Part shown: piece after piece, positions 17,341-25,530 of the stretch | Numbering within the stretch: the first letter of the stretch is position 1 | How the letters are laid out: every line of letters starts with the position of its first letter | Assembly: GCF_024256385.1 (NCBI RefSeq) | Contig: NZ_JAMLFW010000002.1 | Span: forward strand, 1,736,001-1,800,000 | Source of the DNA: Anatilimnocola floriformis | GTDB taxonomy: Bacteria; Planctomycetota; Planctomycetia; Pirellulales; Pirellulaceae | DNA: 64,000 bases | Direction: 5' to 3' | Translations under genes and position numbers: made by a program | Notes under the pieces: generated by a model | Told to the model about the DNA's origin: nothing | The model's input: the letters and a program-made list of their open reading frames with translations, nothing else | The model's database searches: none

Positions 17341-17516
17341 ATCCAGAATCCGAACTGCCGGGGAAATAAGAAACCGATCCATACGGCAGTTGCCGTGATC
17401 AACACCAACAGCGATAGCAGCGAAAACTTGCCCTCGCGCCAAAAGCAGCGATACCAGACAATCAGCCCGGCCAGCGCTGCGAGCAACGGAGTGTAATCGG
17501 GTGCGAGTCCAAACAT
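17337..17516 (-). CDS. 59-residue membrane microprotein
   Basis: A short reading frame of 59 codons plus stop starts at ATG 17516, nine bases after the DUF1559 stop. It begins MFGLAPDYTPLLAALAGLIV, continues through a short basic connector (RCFWREGK) and has a second span, FSLLSLLVLITATAVWIGFL, ending FPRQFGFWM. Two membrane segments in 59 residues suggest a helical hairpin. The second span resembles the FxLRxL hydrophobic motif common in planctomycete membrane proteins. Its TGA overlaps the GTG of the next gene. The context suggests a co-translated set with the DUF1559 protein. The function is unknown. Confidence 0.6.
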   Translation of the reverse strand: MFGLAPDYTPLLAALAGLIVWYRCFWREGKFSLLSLLVLITATAVWIGFLFPRQFGFWM

Positions 17517-17525
17517 GGGCCGTTC

Positions 17526-18431
17526 TTACTGAGGCGTATTTCCATCATCGCGCAGCAGCGTCTGTTTGTGCACGATCGTGTCGATGCTGAATGGAATGTG
17601 TCGCACGCTGCCGTCGCAAAAGACCATCGAAAATCCGCCCGGATGGTTGCTGCCGAAGGCGTAGCTGTTGTCGCTCCCTTTGCGATCTCGGCTAGGCTTG
17701 ATTTCGTTGCGGAGGGTGTCGCGGTCGCCGCCGATATAGGCGTTTTCGTTGTCGCCCTGATCGAGGGCATTCGTGTAGTTGTCGGGGTTGACGTACTTCT
17801 CGCCGAAGAGATACGTGTTCGTCAAACCGTCGCTTACCTCGCGCATCGCATACCACGTCGCGCGACCTGCCATGCCATCGGAATCGACTTTCGCCGGCGG
17901 CGTATTGGGATCGGCCGGACCACTATTGTCCAAGACTACCGTGCCGGCGTTCATCGCATAGTCGCCGCGGGCCACCTTCGGCGCGGTGCTGGCCAAGTAC
18001 GGCATCCACATCGACGGCCCTGCTACATATGCCTTCGCCGGTCGTCGGCTGGGACAATTCATCACGGTGAACGACTGCTGCACGACAAACAGCGGATCGG
18101 TGTTGTCGAACAAATTCTTCTGCTCGATGAACGGCAGCAAGCTATACATCCAGCCCCCCGGTTGCCCCGGTCCAAGTCCCTTGCCAGGTACGCCAATGCA
18201 TTGAAATCCCCAGCCCCCATGCGGAAAGGCCCCAACCGTGTCGACATGCAAATGCGCGCCGAGCCCGAGTTGCTTCAAATGATTGGCGCATTGCGTCCGC
18301 CGCGCTGCTTCGCGGGCGGCTTGCACGGCGGGCAACAACAGCGCGACCAAGACGCCAATGATGGCAATCACCACGAGCAGTTCAACGAGCGTGAACGCAC
18401 GGCGCGAGCGAAGTGACCAGGAAAACAACAT
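17526..18431 (-). CDS. DUF1559 prepilin-like protein with H-X9-DG signature
   Basis: This 301-residue protein carries a type IV prepilin-like N-terminus, [17 protein letters not shown], with the Phe and Glu5 expected by prepilin peptidase, then [20 protein letters not shown], the DUF1559 core. Near the C-terminus, [21 protein letters not shown] gives the H-X9-DG pattern. Such proteins are hugely expanded in planctomycetes and are thought to be exported pseudopilin-like envelope proteins. The gene heads a minus-strand unit with a 59-residue membrane ORF and a hypothetical gene. A possible promoter lies upstream at about 18556-18582. Confidence 0.93.
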   Translation of the reverse strand: MLFSWSLRSRRAFTLVELLVVIAIIGVLVALLLPAVQAAREAARRTQCANHLKQLGLGAHLHVDTVGAFPHGGWGFQCIGVPGKGLGPGQPGGWMYSLLPFIEQKNLFDNTDPLFVVQQSFTVMNCPSRRPAKAYVAGPSMWMPYLASTAPKVARGDYAMNAGTVVLDNSGPADPNTPPAKVDSDGMAGRATWYAMREVSDGLTNTYLFGEKYVNPDNYTNALDQGDNENAYIGGDRDTLRNEIKPSRDRKGSDNSYAFGSNHPGGFSMVFCDGSVRHIPFSIDTIVHKQTLLRDDGNTPQ

Positions 18432-18778
18432 CCAGCACCTGGAGAGCGGTTGAGGAAGGCTGCAGCGAGTTCAATTCCGTCTCACAATGTACCTGCGGGT
18501 TCACGCAATGTCGCGTGATAGTTCGCCGCCGTAGTTTTTGGGTCGTTTTGCGCTCACTATAAACTACCCGAATTAGTGGCAATAAAGTGCGATAATTAGG
18601 GCGTGATATTGCTCTGTACTATCGTTGCTAAGCATTACATAGTAAAGGTTTGCGTCGAAACTCAGAGTCTTCGCAACTTGTTATATTCCAGGGGTACGAA
18701 AGGGGGGCGATGTCAGGGCGGTAGCCAGAGTCTAGCGCCCAAGTTACAGCAACTCAACTGTGATGGCGCCGAGCTTTC
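18432..18778. other. Intergenic region upstream of the DUF1559 gene
   Basis: No convincing gene. On the minus strand TTGCCA (18577-18582) and TATAGT (18556-18561), spaced by 15, could be a -35/-10 pair for the DUF1559 gene. A perfect 6-base inverted repeat, TCACGC..GCGTGA (18500-18517), lies between that site and the start codon and could be an operator or a leader hairpin. The remainder (about 18600-18778) separates the stop of the VWA gene and has no clear terminator. Confidence 0.4.
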
Positions 18779-20626
18779 CTACGGGCGCGATAAAGCCTGA
18801 GCCGCCGTCACCATTTGCAAGAACTCATTCCGCTGACCTTGCTTGTCTTCTCCTGTGCAAGCCGACGCGATCTCGATCACGGCGCCGTAATTACTGTTGC
18901 CTTTGAATTTCGAATCTCGCAGTAGCATGCCGAAGGATGCCACTGCGGCAGCAAACTGAAAATCGGAAGAAGCTTTGCTAAAGCCTTGGCCATTGTCTTT
19001 GACGGGGAACGACAGCAGCGTGCTCTTGCCGCCGGCCGGCGGTTGGTAGCGGAGTTTCAAAGTGAGGAGCTCACCGCTTTTGGCTGCGGGGGTGAGCTCC
19101 AGTTTTTGGGCGGGTTCGGCACGTTCGACTTCGGCCTGATATTTCAGATCGTCGATCTCCGGCGAAGTAAATTCGCTATCGACCCCGGTCGGTACGATTT
19201 CGTAGAACGCCGTGACGCGATGTCCTGCGCCGATGTCGCCGGCGTCTTTTTTGTCATTGTTAAAGTCGCGGTGGGCGAGCTGGCGATTCTCGTAACCGAT
19301 CAAGCGATAGGCCGCGACCTGCGCCGGATTGAACTCGACTTGAATCTTCACATCCTTGGCGATCGTCACCAGAGTGCCTGCCGCTTGTTGCACGAACACC
19401 TTGCGAGCTTCCAGGTCGGAGTCGATGAACTCATAGTTGCCGTTGGCTTTGGTCGACAATTGTTTGAGAAGCACATCATTCAAATTGCCGGTTCCAAATC
19501 CGAGAACGCTGAGAAAGACGCCCCCCTGCGACTCCTTCACGGCGAGATCGACGAGTTCTTGCGTGTTCGTCACGCCGACGTTGAAGTCGCCATCAGTGCA
19601 CAAGATCACTCGATTGGTCCCGCCCTTCACAAAGTTCTCTTGAGCCAACTGATAGGCATTTTGAATTCCCTGGCCGCCATTGGTTCCACCCGAGGCCCGC
19701 AGCTCTTGTACGGCTGTGAGGATCTTGGCCCGCTCATTGCCCGGTGTCGCAGGCAGCACGCAGCCAGACGAGCCGGCATAGACGACGATCGAAACCTTAT
19801 CCGTCTCGCTGAGTTGGCCGACGAGCATGCCGAGCGCTCGCTGTACCAGTGGCAACTTATTGGCTTGATCCATCGAACCAGAAACGTCGATCAAGAACAC
19901 GAGATTGGCAGGCGGCCGTTTTCCCTCCAGCGGCCTCCCCTGCAATGCGCAGCGAACGAGGCGATGCTTCGGCTCCCAGGGGCAAGCTGCTGTTTCGAGA
20001 TGCACCGCGAACGGATGCTCATCCTTCGGCCCCGCATAGCTGTAGTCGAAGTAGTTGATCAGCTCCTCAATTCGCACTGCATCGACGAGCGGCAGCTGAC
20101 GACGTTCGAGCAACATGCTTCGCGCCTTGGTATAGCTGGCCGTATCGACGTCGACCGAAAACGTCGACAGCGGCGACTTTTTAACCGCATGAAATTCGTT
20201 GTCGCCGAAGTTGGCGAACTTGTCGCCGTTTGTGTAATCTCGCGCGCGAAGGTCTGCGCTGTAGGATTTCGAACCGCCGTAGCCTCTGATGGCTTCTCGC
20301 ATGCCGCTGCCGCGGGCGCCTAAGCCCACGCCGATTTTTCCGCCGGCGCTTGACCACTCGGTAGTCGCCGTTTCATCATGAAGCTCCGCTGCCATCCCAG
20401 GTGCTTCCGTTAGCTCTAGCGTTTCGACGGTCAGTTCGTTCGGATCGAGGGGCGTTTCTGATGGTTCGAAGAACGTGATCTCCGGCTCGGAATTCGGGCT
20501 AAGACCAGCGACCGGAGTTGACTCTGCCGGTGGTGCTGTCGTTGCTGGCGGAGCAGGTTTCGATTGACAACCGACGATCGCGATCGCGGCGAACAAGAAC
20601 GTAACCAGGCCAAATGCGCGGACCAT
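18779..20626 (-). CDS. VWA-domain lipoprotein, YfbK family
   Basis: The ATG at 20626 was chosen because it yields a lipoprotein leader (FLFAAIAIVGCQSKP, with the lipobox Cys at about residue 22); a longer in-frame reading has no signal. The 615-residue protein has a Pro/Glu-rich linker, an N-terminal von Willebrand-associated region (NEFHAVKKSPLSTFSVDVDT), a VWA domain with the metal site DVSGSMDQ, and a C-terminal DUF3520-type region (FNPAQVAAYRLIGYENR, then ELLTLKLRY). The order matches Escherichia coli YfbK and its planctomycete relatives. It is probably anchored to a membrane facing the periplasm, with metal-dependent ligand binding. The ligand is unknown. Confidence 0.92.
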   Translation of the reverse strand: MVRAFGLVTFLFAAIAIVGCQSKPAPPATTAPPAESTPVAGLSPNSEPEITFFEPSETPLDPNELTVETLELTEAPGMAAELHDETATTEWSSAGGKIGVGLGARGSGMREAIRGYGGSKSYSADLRARDYTNGDKFANFGDNEFHAVKKSPLSTFSVDVDTASYTKARSMLLERRQLPLVDAVRIEELINYFDYSYAGPKDEHPFAVHLETAACPWEPKHRLVRCALQGRPLEGKRPPANLVFLIDVSGSMDQANKLPLVQRALGMLVGQLSETDKVSIVVYAGSSGCVLPATPGNERAKILTAVQELRASGGTNGGQGIQNAYQLAQENFVKGGTNRVILCTDGDFNVGVTNTQELVDLAVKESQGGVFLSVLGFGTGNLNDVLLKQLSTKANGNYEFIDSDLEARKVFVQQAAGTLVTIAKDVKIQVEFNPAQVAAYRLIGYENRQLAHRDFNNDKKDAGDIGAGHRVTAFYEIVPTGVDSEFTSPEIDDLKYQAEVERAEPAQKLELTPAAKSGELLTLKLRYQPPAGGKSTLLSFPVKDNGQGFSKASSDFQFAAAVASFGMLLRDSKFKGNSNYGAVIEIASACTGEDKQGQRNEFLQMVTAAQALSRP

Positions 20627-20839
20627 AGGCGTCACCCTGAAACGAGTTGAGCGTTGGCGTCCATTCGGGACGCACCCATCGAGACCGCCGGCTGAACCAG
20701 CCGCGGCGCGCGGAAGCAACGTCGGCAAGAAATGAGCAAATGAAAATCTGGCTGCGGCGAGTCTGAAGCTCGCAGAAGCAATTGTGTACCCGTAGTTTCG
20801 CACCGCCCGGGCCAACTTATTCCCGGCGATTCCTACTGC

Positions 20840-21634
20840 TTAAGAAGGAAGCCAAAGTTTCGATGTGGTAGCAGAAGAAGTCGCTCCTCCTACACGACGG
20901 GCTTTGAGGCGAACGTAGGGAGCGACGAATTGACTGCGATGTTCCCACGAGCCAGGCGCTGCGTCGGCTTTGGCGTGCGCTGGCTCGACGAGATCTTCCA
21001 GCACGAAACCCGCCCGGCAGAGCAAGCCGAGAATTTCTTCCCAGCGGTGCAAGTATTCGAGCGTTCCTTCTTCGCGATGACGGCTGCCGACGACCGGCGG
21101 CAGCGGGCCGGTGCGATAATAGGGCTCGGTCAGTTCGTATCCTTTCGCCGCGGCGGTGGCATCGCACTGCAGGCTTTGCGGCGTTTTGTGCTGGCTGATG
21201 TAGAGCCCACCGGGTTTGGTAATGCGGGAGACCTCGCGATAAACGGGGCCAATCTGCGGTACGTAACAAGTGCTAACCGGTTGCACGACCAGGTCGAAGG
21301 TGCCGGCGGCAAAACAGGTGAGATCATCCATCGAGGCTTCGACGGTTTGCAGCTCCAGTCGCCGTTCCTTGGCGACCTCGCGATCGAGTTCGAGCATACC
21401 CGGGCTGATGTCGACGACGGTGACAGCTGCGCCTGCCGCAGCGTACAGCGGGCCATGCTTGCCGCCGCCGGCAGCGAGGCATAAAACGCGCTGGCCGTGA
21501 ATGCTCGCGCCGAGCCAACCCAGGCCGTCGATCGTCTTCAGCGGATCGACAAAATCCTCGTCGCGCGCGGGCCTGGTAAATCGCTGGCGGTCGCGAACCA
21601 TTTCGTCCCAAACGCGTCGGTTATGGTCGTGCAT
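20840..21634 (-). CDS. Class I SAM-dependent methyltransferase
   Basis: The ATG at 21634 gives 264 residues starting MHDHNRRVWDEMVRDRQRFT. Motif I is VLCLAAGGGKHGPLYA, followed by VTVVDISPGML with the acidic ribose contact, and FDLVVQPVSTCYVPQIGPVYREVSRITKPGG for motifs II and III. This is a small-molecule type methyltransferase of the Methyltransf_11/25 group. It differs clearly from the enzyme at 8862. It lies upstream of the VWA gene with a 213-base gap and is divergent from the NADAR gene. Confidence 0.9.
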   Translation of the reverse strand: MHDHNRRVWDEMVRDRQRFTRPARDEDFVDPLKTIDGLGWLGASIHGQRVLCLAAGGGKHGPLYAAAGAAVTVVDISPGMLELDREVAKERRLELQTVEASMDDLTCFAAGTFDLVVQPVSTCYVPQIGPVYREVSRITKPGGLYISQHKTPQSLQCDATAAAKGYELTEPYYRTGPLPPVVGSRHREEGTLEYLHRWEEILGLLCRAGFVLEDLVEPAHAKADAAPGSWEHRSQFVAPYVRLKARRVGGATSSATTSKLWLPS

Positions 21635-21681
21635 GAGGAGGAAGGGGCGAGGTGCAGGGGCGTGAGGCGAGGGAAATACAG

Positions 21682-22128
21682 ATGACCGATGCAATCAGGT
21701 TTTATTCTACTGCCGATGAGTTCGGCGAGTTTTCTAACTTCGCGGGTTATCCAATCCAGCTCAAGGGGAAGAGCTGGCCGACGTCGGAACATTATTTTCA
21801 AGCGCAGAAATTTGCCGGCGAGCCCGACGAAGACGAAGTCCGCAAAGCCAACAGCCCGATGCTCGCCGCCCGCATGGGCCGTGACCGCAAACGGCCTCTG
21901 CGGCGGGACTGGGAATCGGTGAAGGTGGCAGTCATGCGCGAAGCAGTCCTCGCCAAGTTTACGCAGCATGCGGACCTGCGCGAGTTGCTGCTCAGCACCG
22001 GCGACGCCAAGATCATCGAGCACACCACCAACGACGACTACTGGGGCGACGGCGGTGGCAGCGGTAAGAACAAACTGGGCCAGATTCTGATGGAGGTACG
22101 CGAGCAGTTGCGGAAGGAGCCAGCCTAA
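21682..22128 (+). CDS. NADAR family N-glycosidase-like protein (YbiA-like)
   Basis: The ATG at 21682 gives 148 residues, the usual length for this family. The NADAR core is plain: EFSNFAGYPIQLKGKSWPTS, then EHYFQAQKF at the N-terminal half and DDYWGDGGGSGKNKLGQIL near the C-terminus. YbiA-type enzymes cleave N-glycosidic bonds in early riboflavin-pathway intermediates, while other NADAR proteins are linked to NAD/ADP-ribose metabolism; which role applies here is open. It is divergent from the methyltransferase with a 47-base gap. Confidence 0.9.
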   Translation: MTDAIRFYSTADEFGEFSNFAGYPIQLKGKSWPTSEHYFQAQKFAGEPDEDEVRKANSPMLAARMGRDRKRPLRRDWESVKVAVMREAVLAKFTQHADLRELLLSTGDAKIIEHTTNDDYWGDGGGSGKNKLGQILMEVREQLRKEPA

Positions 22129-22198
22129 GACATCAGGGACGTTTGCCAGTGCTGCCGGATGCCGATATTCTGTAGAGCGATTTTCCTCGTAATTTGTT

Positions 22199-22223
22199 GG
22201 TCATCACTATTGCGGTGATGACC
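22199..22223. promoter_or_regulatory. Perfect 9-base inverted repeat in a leader region
   Basis: GGTCATCAC and GTGATGACC flank a 7-base loop. There is no T-run, so it is less likely to terminate the NADAR transcript than to be an operator or leader hairpin for the gene starting 45 bases downstream. Confidence 0.5.
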
Positions 22224-22267
22224 GCGAAGCCTCGCTGATTTCGCCGCCAGATTTAGGCAGAATTCTC

Positions 22268-24421
22268 ATGACGCGCTTACTCTTCCTGAGCGTATGCTTG
22301 GCCTGCGCGCAGCTCGCTGTTGCGCAAGACGCGGACAAATTGAATGCCGAAGTAGCCGCCGCTCGAAGTAGTTTGCCCGAGCATCCCAAATTTAAGAAGT
22401 ATTACGACTTTCTCGCGACGAATCCGGAATCGCTGCCGGTGAATGGGCCCAAGCTGGCGGCCGTGCTCGCGGCCGAAGCGAAGTCGAGTGCGGCCATCCG
22501 AGAGCATGCCCCCTCACTCCTCGCGACCTGGCAGGAAGTGGTTCGTCTGGCCACTGCAGGCAATGATTATAAGACCGCGCTGCCGGCGATCGATGAGTTG
22601 CAAAATCATCCGAGCGCTTTGCTCACTCCCGCGGCGGCGCGGCTCGCGAAAGGGAAGCTGCTGACTGCGGTTGCCGAAGCGAACGGCGCCAAATTGACGG
22701 CTGCCGAGCGGGATGCATTATTCGCACTTGTTCGTGCGCTGCAGAAGGACGCACTGACCGCCAACGACTTGGAGGGTCTTCCCCTGCTGCTTGAATCCGA
22801 TGCCAAGCTTTGCCGTTCCGTGGCCGAGAGCACCAGTTCTATTCAGTTTTTGTTACCTCTGGCGGAGCAAGCGATCGACGGCGATCGCGCTGCCGCCGGA
22901 AAACTCGTGCTGAATCATCTCGATGCCTTGGTCGTGAAAACTCCCACAGTGAAAAGTCGAAAGGATCTTGTCGAGGCAATTGCCACGGCTCGCGAGCGAT
23001 TGACGCTGGCGGAAGGAGCATTGCAAGCGCAGCAGACGCTGGCGAAGCAACCGCTCGATCCGGCTGCCAATCAGGCCTATGGCATGTATTTGCTCAGCCG
23101 TGGCAACTGGCGCGAGAGCCTGACTTATGTCGCGCTGGGCAGTGACGCTGAATGGAAAAAGCTGGCGGCTGAGAGCCTCGAAGCAAAAACCGCTGCCGAG
23201 CGAGTCGGGCTCGCCGACCGCTGGTCCGCATTAGGAAAGGAGAAAAACGCCCCAAGCAAGGAACTCGCCCGACATCTCTATCGAGAAGCGCTGGCTGACA
23301 CTTCGCTCGTCGGCATCGCGCGGGCGGCAGCCGAAGAAAAAGCCAAGGCGCTGGGTGAAACGAAAGTTACAGCGCCGCCTCTCGGTAGCGACGTGACGGC
23401 GAGGAAGCCTTTGCCCCTCAACCAATGGACGGAACTTCTGCCGTCAGTCGATCTCGATCAGGAACTGGTCCGAGGTTTTTTCGCCAAGGGGCCGCGCAAC
23501 TCGATCTCGATGGACTCATCGCCCTGGTCGCGCATTCGGTTTCCGGTGCTCCTTACCGATTGCAGCTACGATCTGGCCGTGGAATTGACCACCGGTGCAG
23601 AAGGCCGCGACCTGAATTTGCTGTTTCCCGTGGGCAAAAAGAATGTCACGCTGATCGTCGACGGCTTTGCGAAGTCGGATGTCTGTTTCTTCGCAGGTCT
23701 GCAACAACGCGGGACGGTGACCAAGAAGCTGCTCAAGCCCAAGCAAGCCTATCGTTACGAAGTCAGTGTTCGTCTCAAGGATGATCGAGTCGCGGTGAAG
23801 TTTTTGCTCAATGGGGCAACCATTTTGGATCACGAAGGTCCCCTTTCCGCCGTTGGGGATTTTAAGGACTACTACCTCGGAACAGATGCGCAGCCTGGCT
23901 TTGCAGGTTCGGACTCGAGCGCCACGATTACCTCTTGCCAGCTTCGGCCCGTTAGCGGCACTGCGGAACTCGGTCGCGACGCGCCGATCCTCAAGCCCAT
24001 ACCGGCGAGTGTCATGCGGCTCAAGGCGACATCGCTGACGACTTTGAAATCGCTATCCGGCAGTTCAATCCGCCCCCTGCTAGTAAACCAGCTGGGTGGA
24101 GCCAACATGGAAAAGTGGCCGCTGGTGGGTGGCGCTCAGTGTCGCGAGTTTCTCTACGCTCATGCTCCCTCCGAGATAACCTTTGCCATTCCTCCCAAAA
24201 CCAAATATTTCACCGCTGTCGCTTATTGCGTGTACAGCAACCATGTGAAGTTCATCGTCAAGGTGGACGGCCGAGAAATGTTTTCCAGCAGAGAAAGGCC
24301 GATCTCGCCCGTGCTGGTGGAAATTTCAGAAGGGGCCAAAGAGTTAAAATTGATTTGCGATTCGCTCGGGGATCCTGACACCGACCACAGCATTTGGTGC
24401 TACCCAGCGTTTCGTCAGTAG
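22268..24421 (+). CDS. Large secreted protein with carbohydrate-binding-like C-terminus
   Basis: A signal peptide (MTRLLFLSVCLACAQLAVAQ) starts this 717-residue protein. Residues about 20-370 are helical and Ala/Leu/Glu-rich, probably a repeat-like scaffold. Residues about 395-570 form a beta-rich domain of the LamG/DUF1080-like type (DLNLLFPVGKKNVTLIVDGF, then RYEVSVRLKDDRVAVKFLLN). The last 120 residues resemble the NPCBM fold (AQCREFLYAHAPSEITFAIP, then VKFIVKVDGREMF and KELKLICDS). It is probably exported and binds polysaccharide or glycoconjugate. It starts a run of three closely spaced plus-strand genes. Confidence 0.75.
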   Translation: MTRLLFLSVCLACAQLAVAQDADKLNAEVAAARSSLPEHPKFKKYYDFLATNPESLPVNGPKLAAVLAAEAKSSAAIREHAPSLLATWQEVVRLATAGNDYKTALPAIDELQNHPSALLTPAAARLAKGKLLTAVAEANGAKLTAAERDALFALVRALQKDALTANDLEGLPLLLESDAKLCRSVAESTSSIQFLLPLAEQAIDGDRAAAGKLVLNHLDALVVKTPTVKSRKDLVEAIATARERLTLAEGALQAQQTLAKQPLDPAANQAYGMYLLSRGNWRESLTYVALGSDAEWKKLAAESLEAKTAAERVGLADRWSALGKEKNAPSKELARHLYREALADTSLVGIARAAAEEKAKALGETKVTAPPLGSDVTARKPLPLNQWTELLPSVDLDQELVRGFFAKGPRNSISMDSSPWSRIRFPVLLTDCSYDLAVELTTGAEGRDLNLLFPVGKKNVTLIVDGFAKSDVCFFAGLQQRGTVTKKLLKPKQAYRYEVSVRLKDDRVAVKFLLNGATILDHEGPLSAVGDFKDYYLGTDAQPGFAGSDSSATITSCQLRPVSGTAELGRDAPILKPIPASVMRLKATSLTTLKSLSGSSIRPLLVNQLGGANMEKWPLVGGAQCREFLYAHAPSEITFAIPPKTKYFTAVAYCVYSNHVKFIVKVDGREMFSSRERPISPVLVEISEGAKELKLICDSLGDPDTDHSIWCYPAFRQ

Positions 24422-24463
24422 CGTCCGTAACCGTTGAGGCCGATCTTTCGTTGCGAGGAACCG

Positions 24464-25465
24464 ATGGCGCAAAACTTCCGTCGTTACTCGGCGCATCCAT
24501 TGCGAATCTTCTTTTTCATGCCGTTGCTGATGGCGGTAGCTTTTGCTCTGGCACAACCGCCGGCCGAACCACTTTCTCCGACCGCGATTGCCGAAATCAA
24601 ACAGCTGATCCGCGAGCTTGACCATGAATCGTTCGCACTGCGCGAGCGCGCATCGCTACGACTAAAGCAGATGGATGAACGGTCCGCGCCGTTCCTCGAA
24701 GAAGCCAGCAAGAGCAACAGCCCCGAAGTGCGAATGCGGGCGACAGCCATTCTCGGCGTCATCTTGATCGATCCGGTTGAAAAGTTTTGCGCGCTTCCCG
24801 ATGACAAACTCGATGATGAGCTGGGCATGGTCTACATCGCGCAGATTCTCAATCCGAAGGTGCGGAAAGAAGACATCGCGCGGCAGCTCGACGAAATCGC
24901 AGCCAAGGTTCGGGATCATCTGACGGAAAAACTGGGCAAGGATTTTAAAGCCGCCGATGTCGATCCGCAGGTCGGCGTGGCTGCTTTGCGCAAGGTGATC
25001 TTTGAAGATCTGAAATTCGGTGGCAACAAAGAGGACTACAGCAATCCGGACAACTGCTCACTCGAGCGTGTGCTGGTCACTCGCAAAGGGCTGCCAATCA
25101 CGTTGTCGCGGCTGGTAGTGCTCGTTGCGCGGCGTGTCGAGATTCCGATTGTCGGCGTGCCGGCCACGGGCCGATATCTCGTAAAATACGATGGCGGTCA
25201 GGCGCCGAAAGGTTTTCCTGGTGATGATATTTATTTCCTTCCATTCGAAGAGGGCAGGCTGGTTACACGCGAAGATCGCCCGATGATTTTTCCCGGTCAC
25301 GCTCTCGATGCAATCGAACCAACTGATACCAATCGCGAGATGCTGTTGCGGGCCCTCCGCAACTTGAGTTCCAGTCTCGATCACGACCCAACCAGATCCG
25401 CTCAGCTGACCCGCACTGTCCATATGTTGGAATGGCTTCGCGGCAGCAATCCCGGGCTCCGCTGA
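24464..25465 (+). CDS. Exported SirB1-like (transglutaminase-core 2) protein
   Basis: The ATG at 24464 follows a GAGGAA ribosome site; a TTG in the same frame at 24434 was rejected. The 333-residue product has a leader or membrane anchor at about 12-32, a short HEAT-like helical stretch (SFALRERASLRLKQMDERSA, then VRMRATAIL), and the SirB1/Tma20-type core: NPDNCSLERVLVTRKGLPIT, then LSRLVVLVARRVEIPIVGVP and RYLVKYD. Most SirB1 relatives are cytoplasmic, so export is unusual. The gene lies 42 bases after the carbohydrate-binding-like gene and 65 bases before the next. The function is unknown. Confidence 0.82.
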   Translation: MAQNFRRYSAHPLRIFFFMPLLMAVAFALAQPPAEPLSPTAIAEIKQLIRELDHESFALRERASLRLKQMDERSAPFLEEASKSNSPEVRMRATAILGVILIDPVEKFCALPDDKLDDELGMVYIAQILNPKVRKEDIARQLDEIAAKVRDHLTEKLGKDFKAADVDPQVGVAALRKVIFEDLKFGGNKEDYSNPDNCSLERVLVTRKGLPITLSRLVVLVARRVEIPIVGVPATGRYLVKYDGGQAPKGFPGDDIYFLPFEEGRLVTREDRPMIFPGHALDAIEPTDTNREMLLRALRNLSSSLDHDPTRSAQLTRTVHMLEWLRGSNPGLR

Positions 25466-25530
25466 CGAGGTATAATCGAACTAGTGCAACGCCTTCGCAC
25501 CTTGTTCCACCTCTCTGGCTCTCTCGCTGC

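Noticed and set aside
18600-18778. Possible riboswitch or small RNA in the gap near 18.7 kb
   Set aside because: GC-rich bulges are present but no conserved core of a known riboswitch and no terminator.
18986-20323. 445-codon plus-strand frame opposite the VWA gene
   Set aside because: The minus-strand VWA protein has lipobox, MIDAS and DUF3520-type segments; the opposite frame has none.
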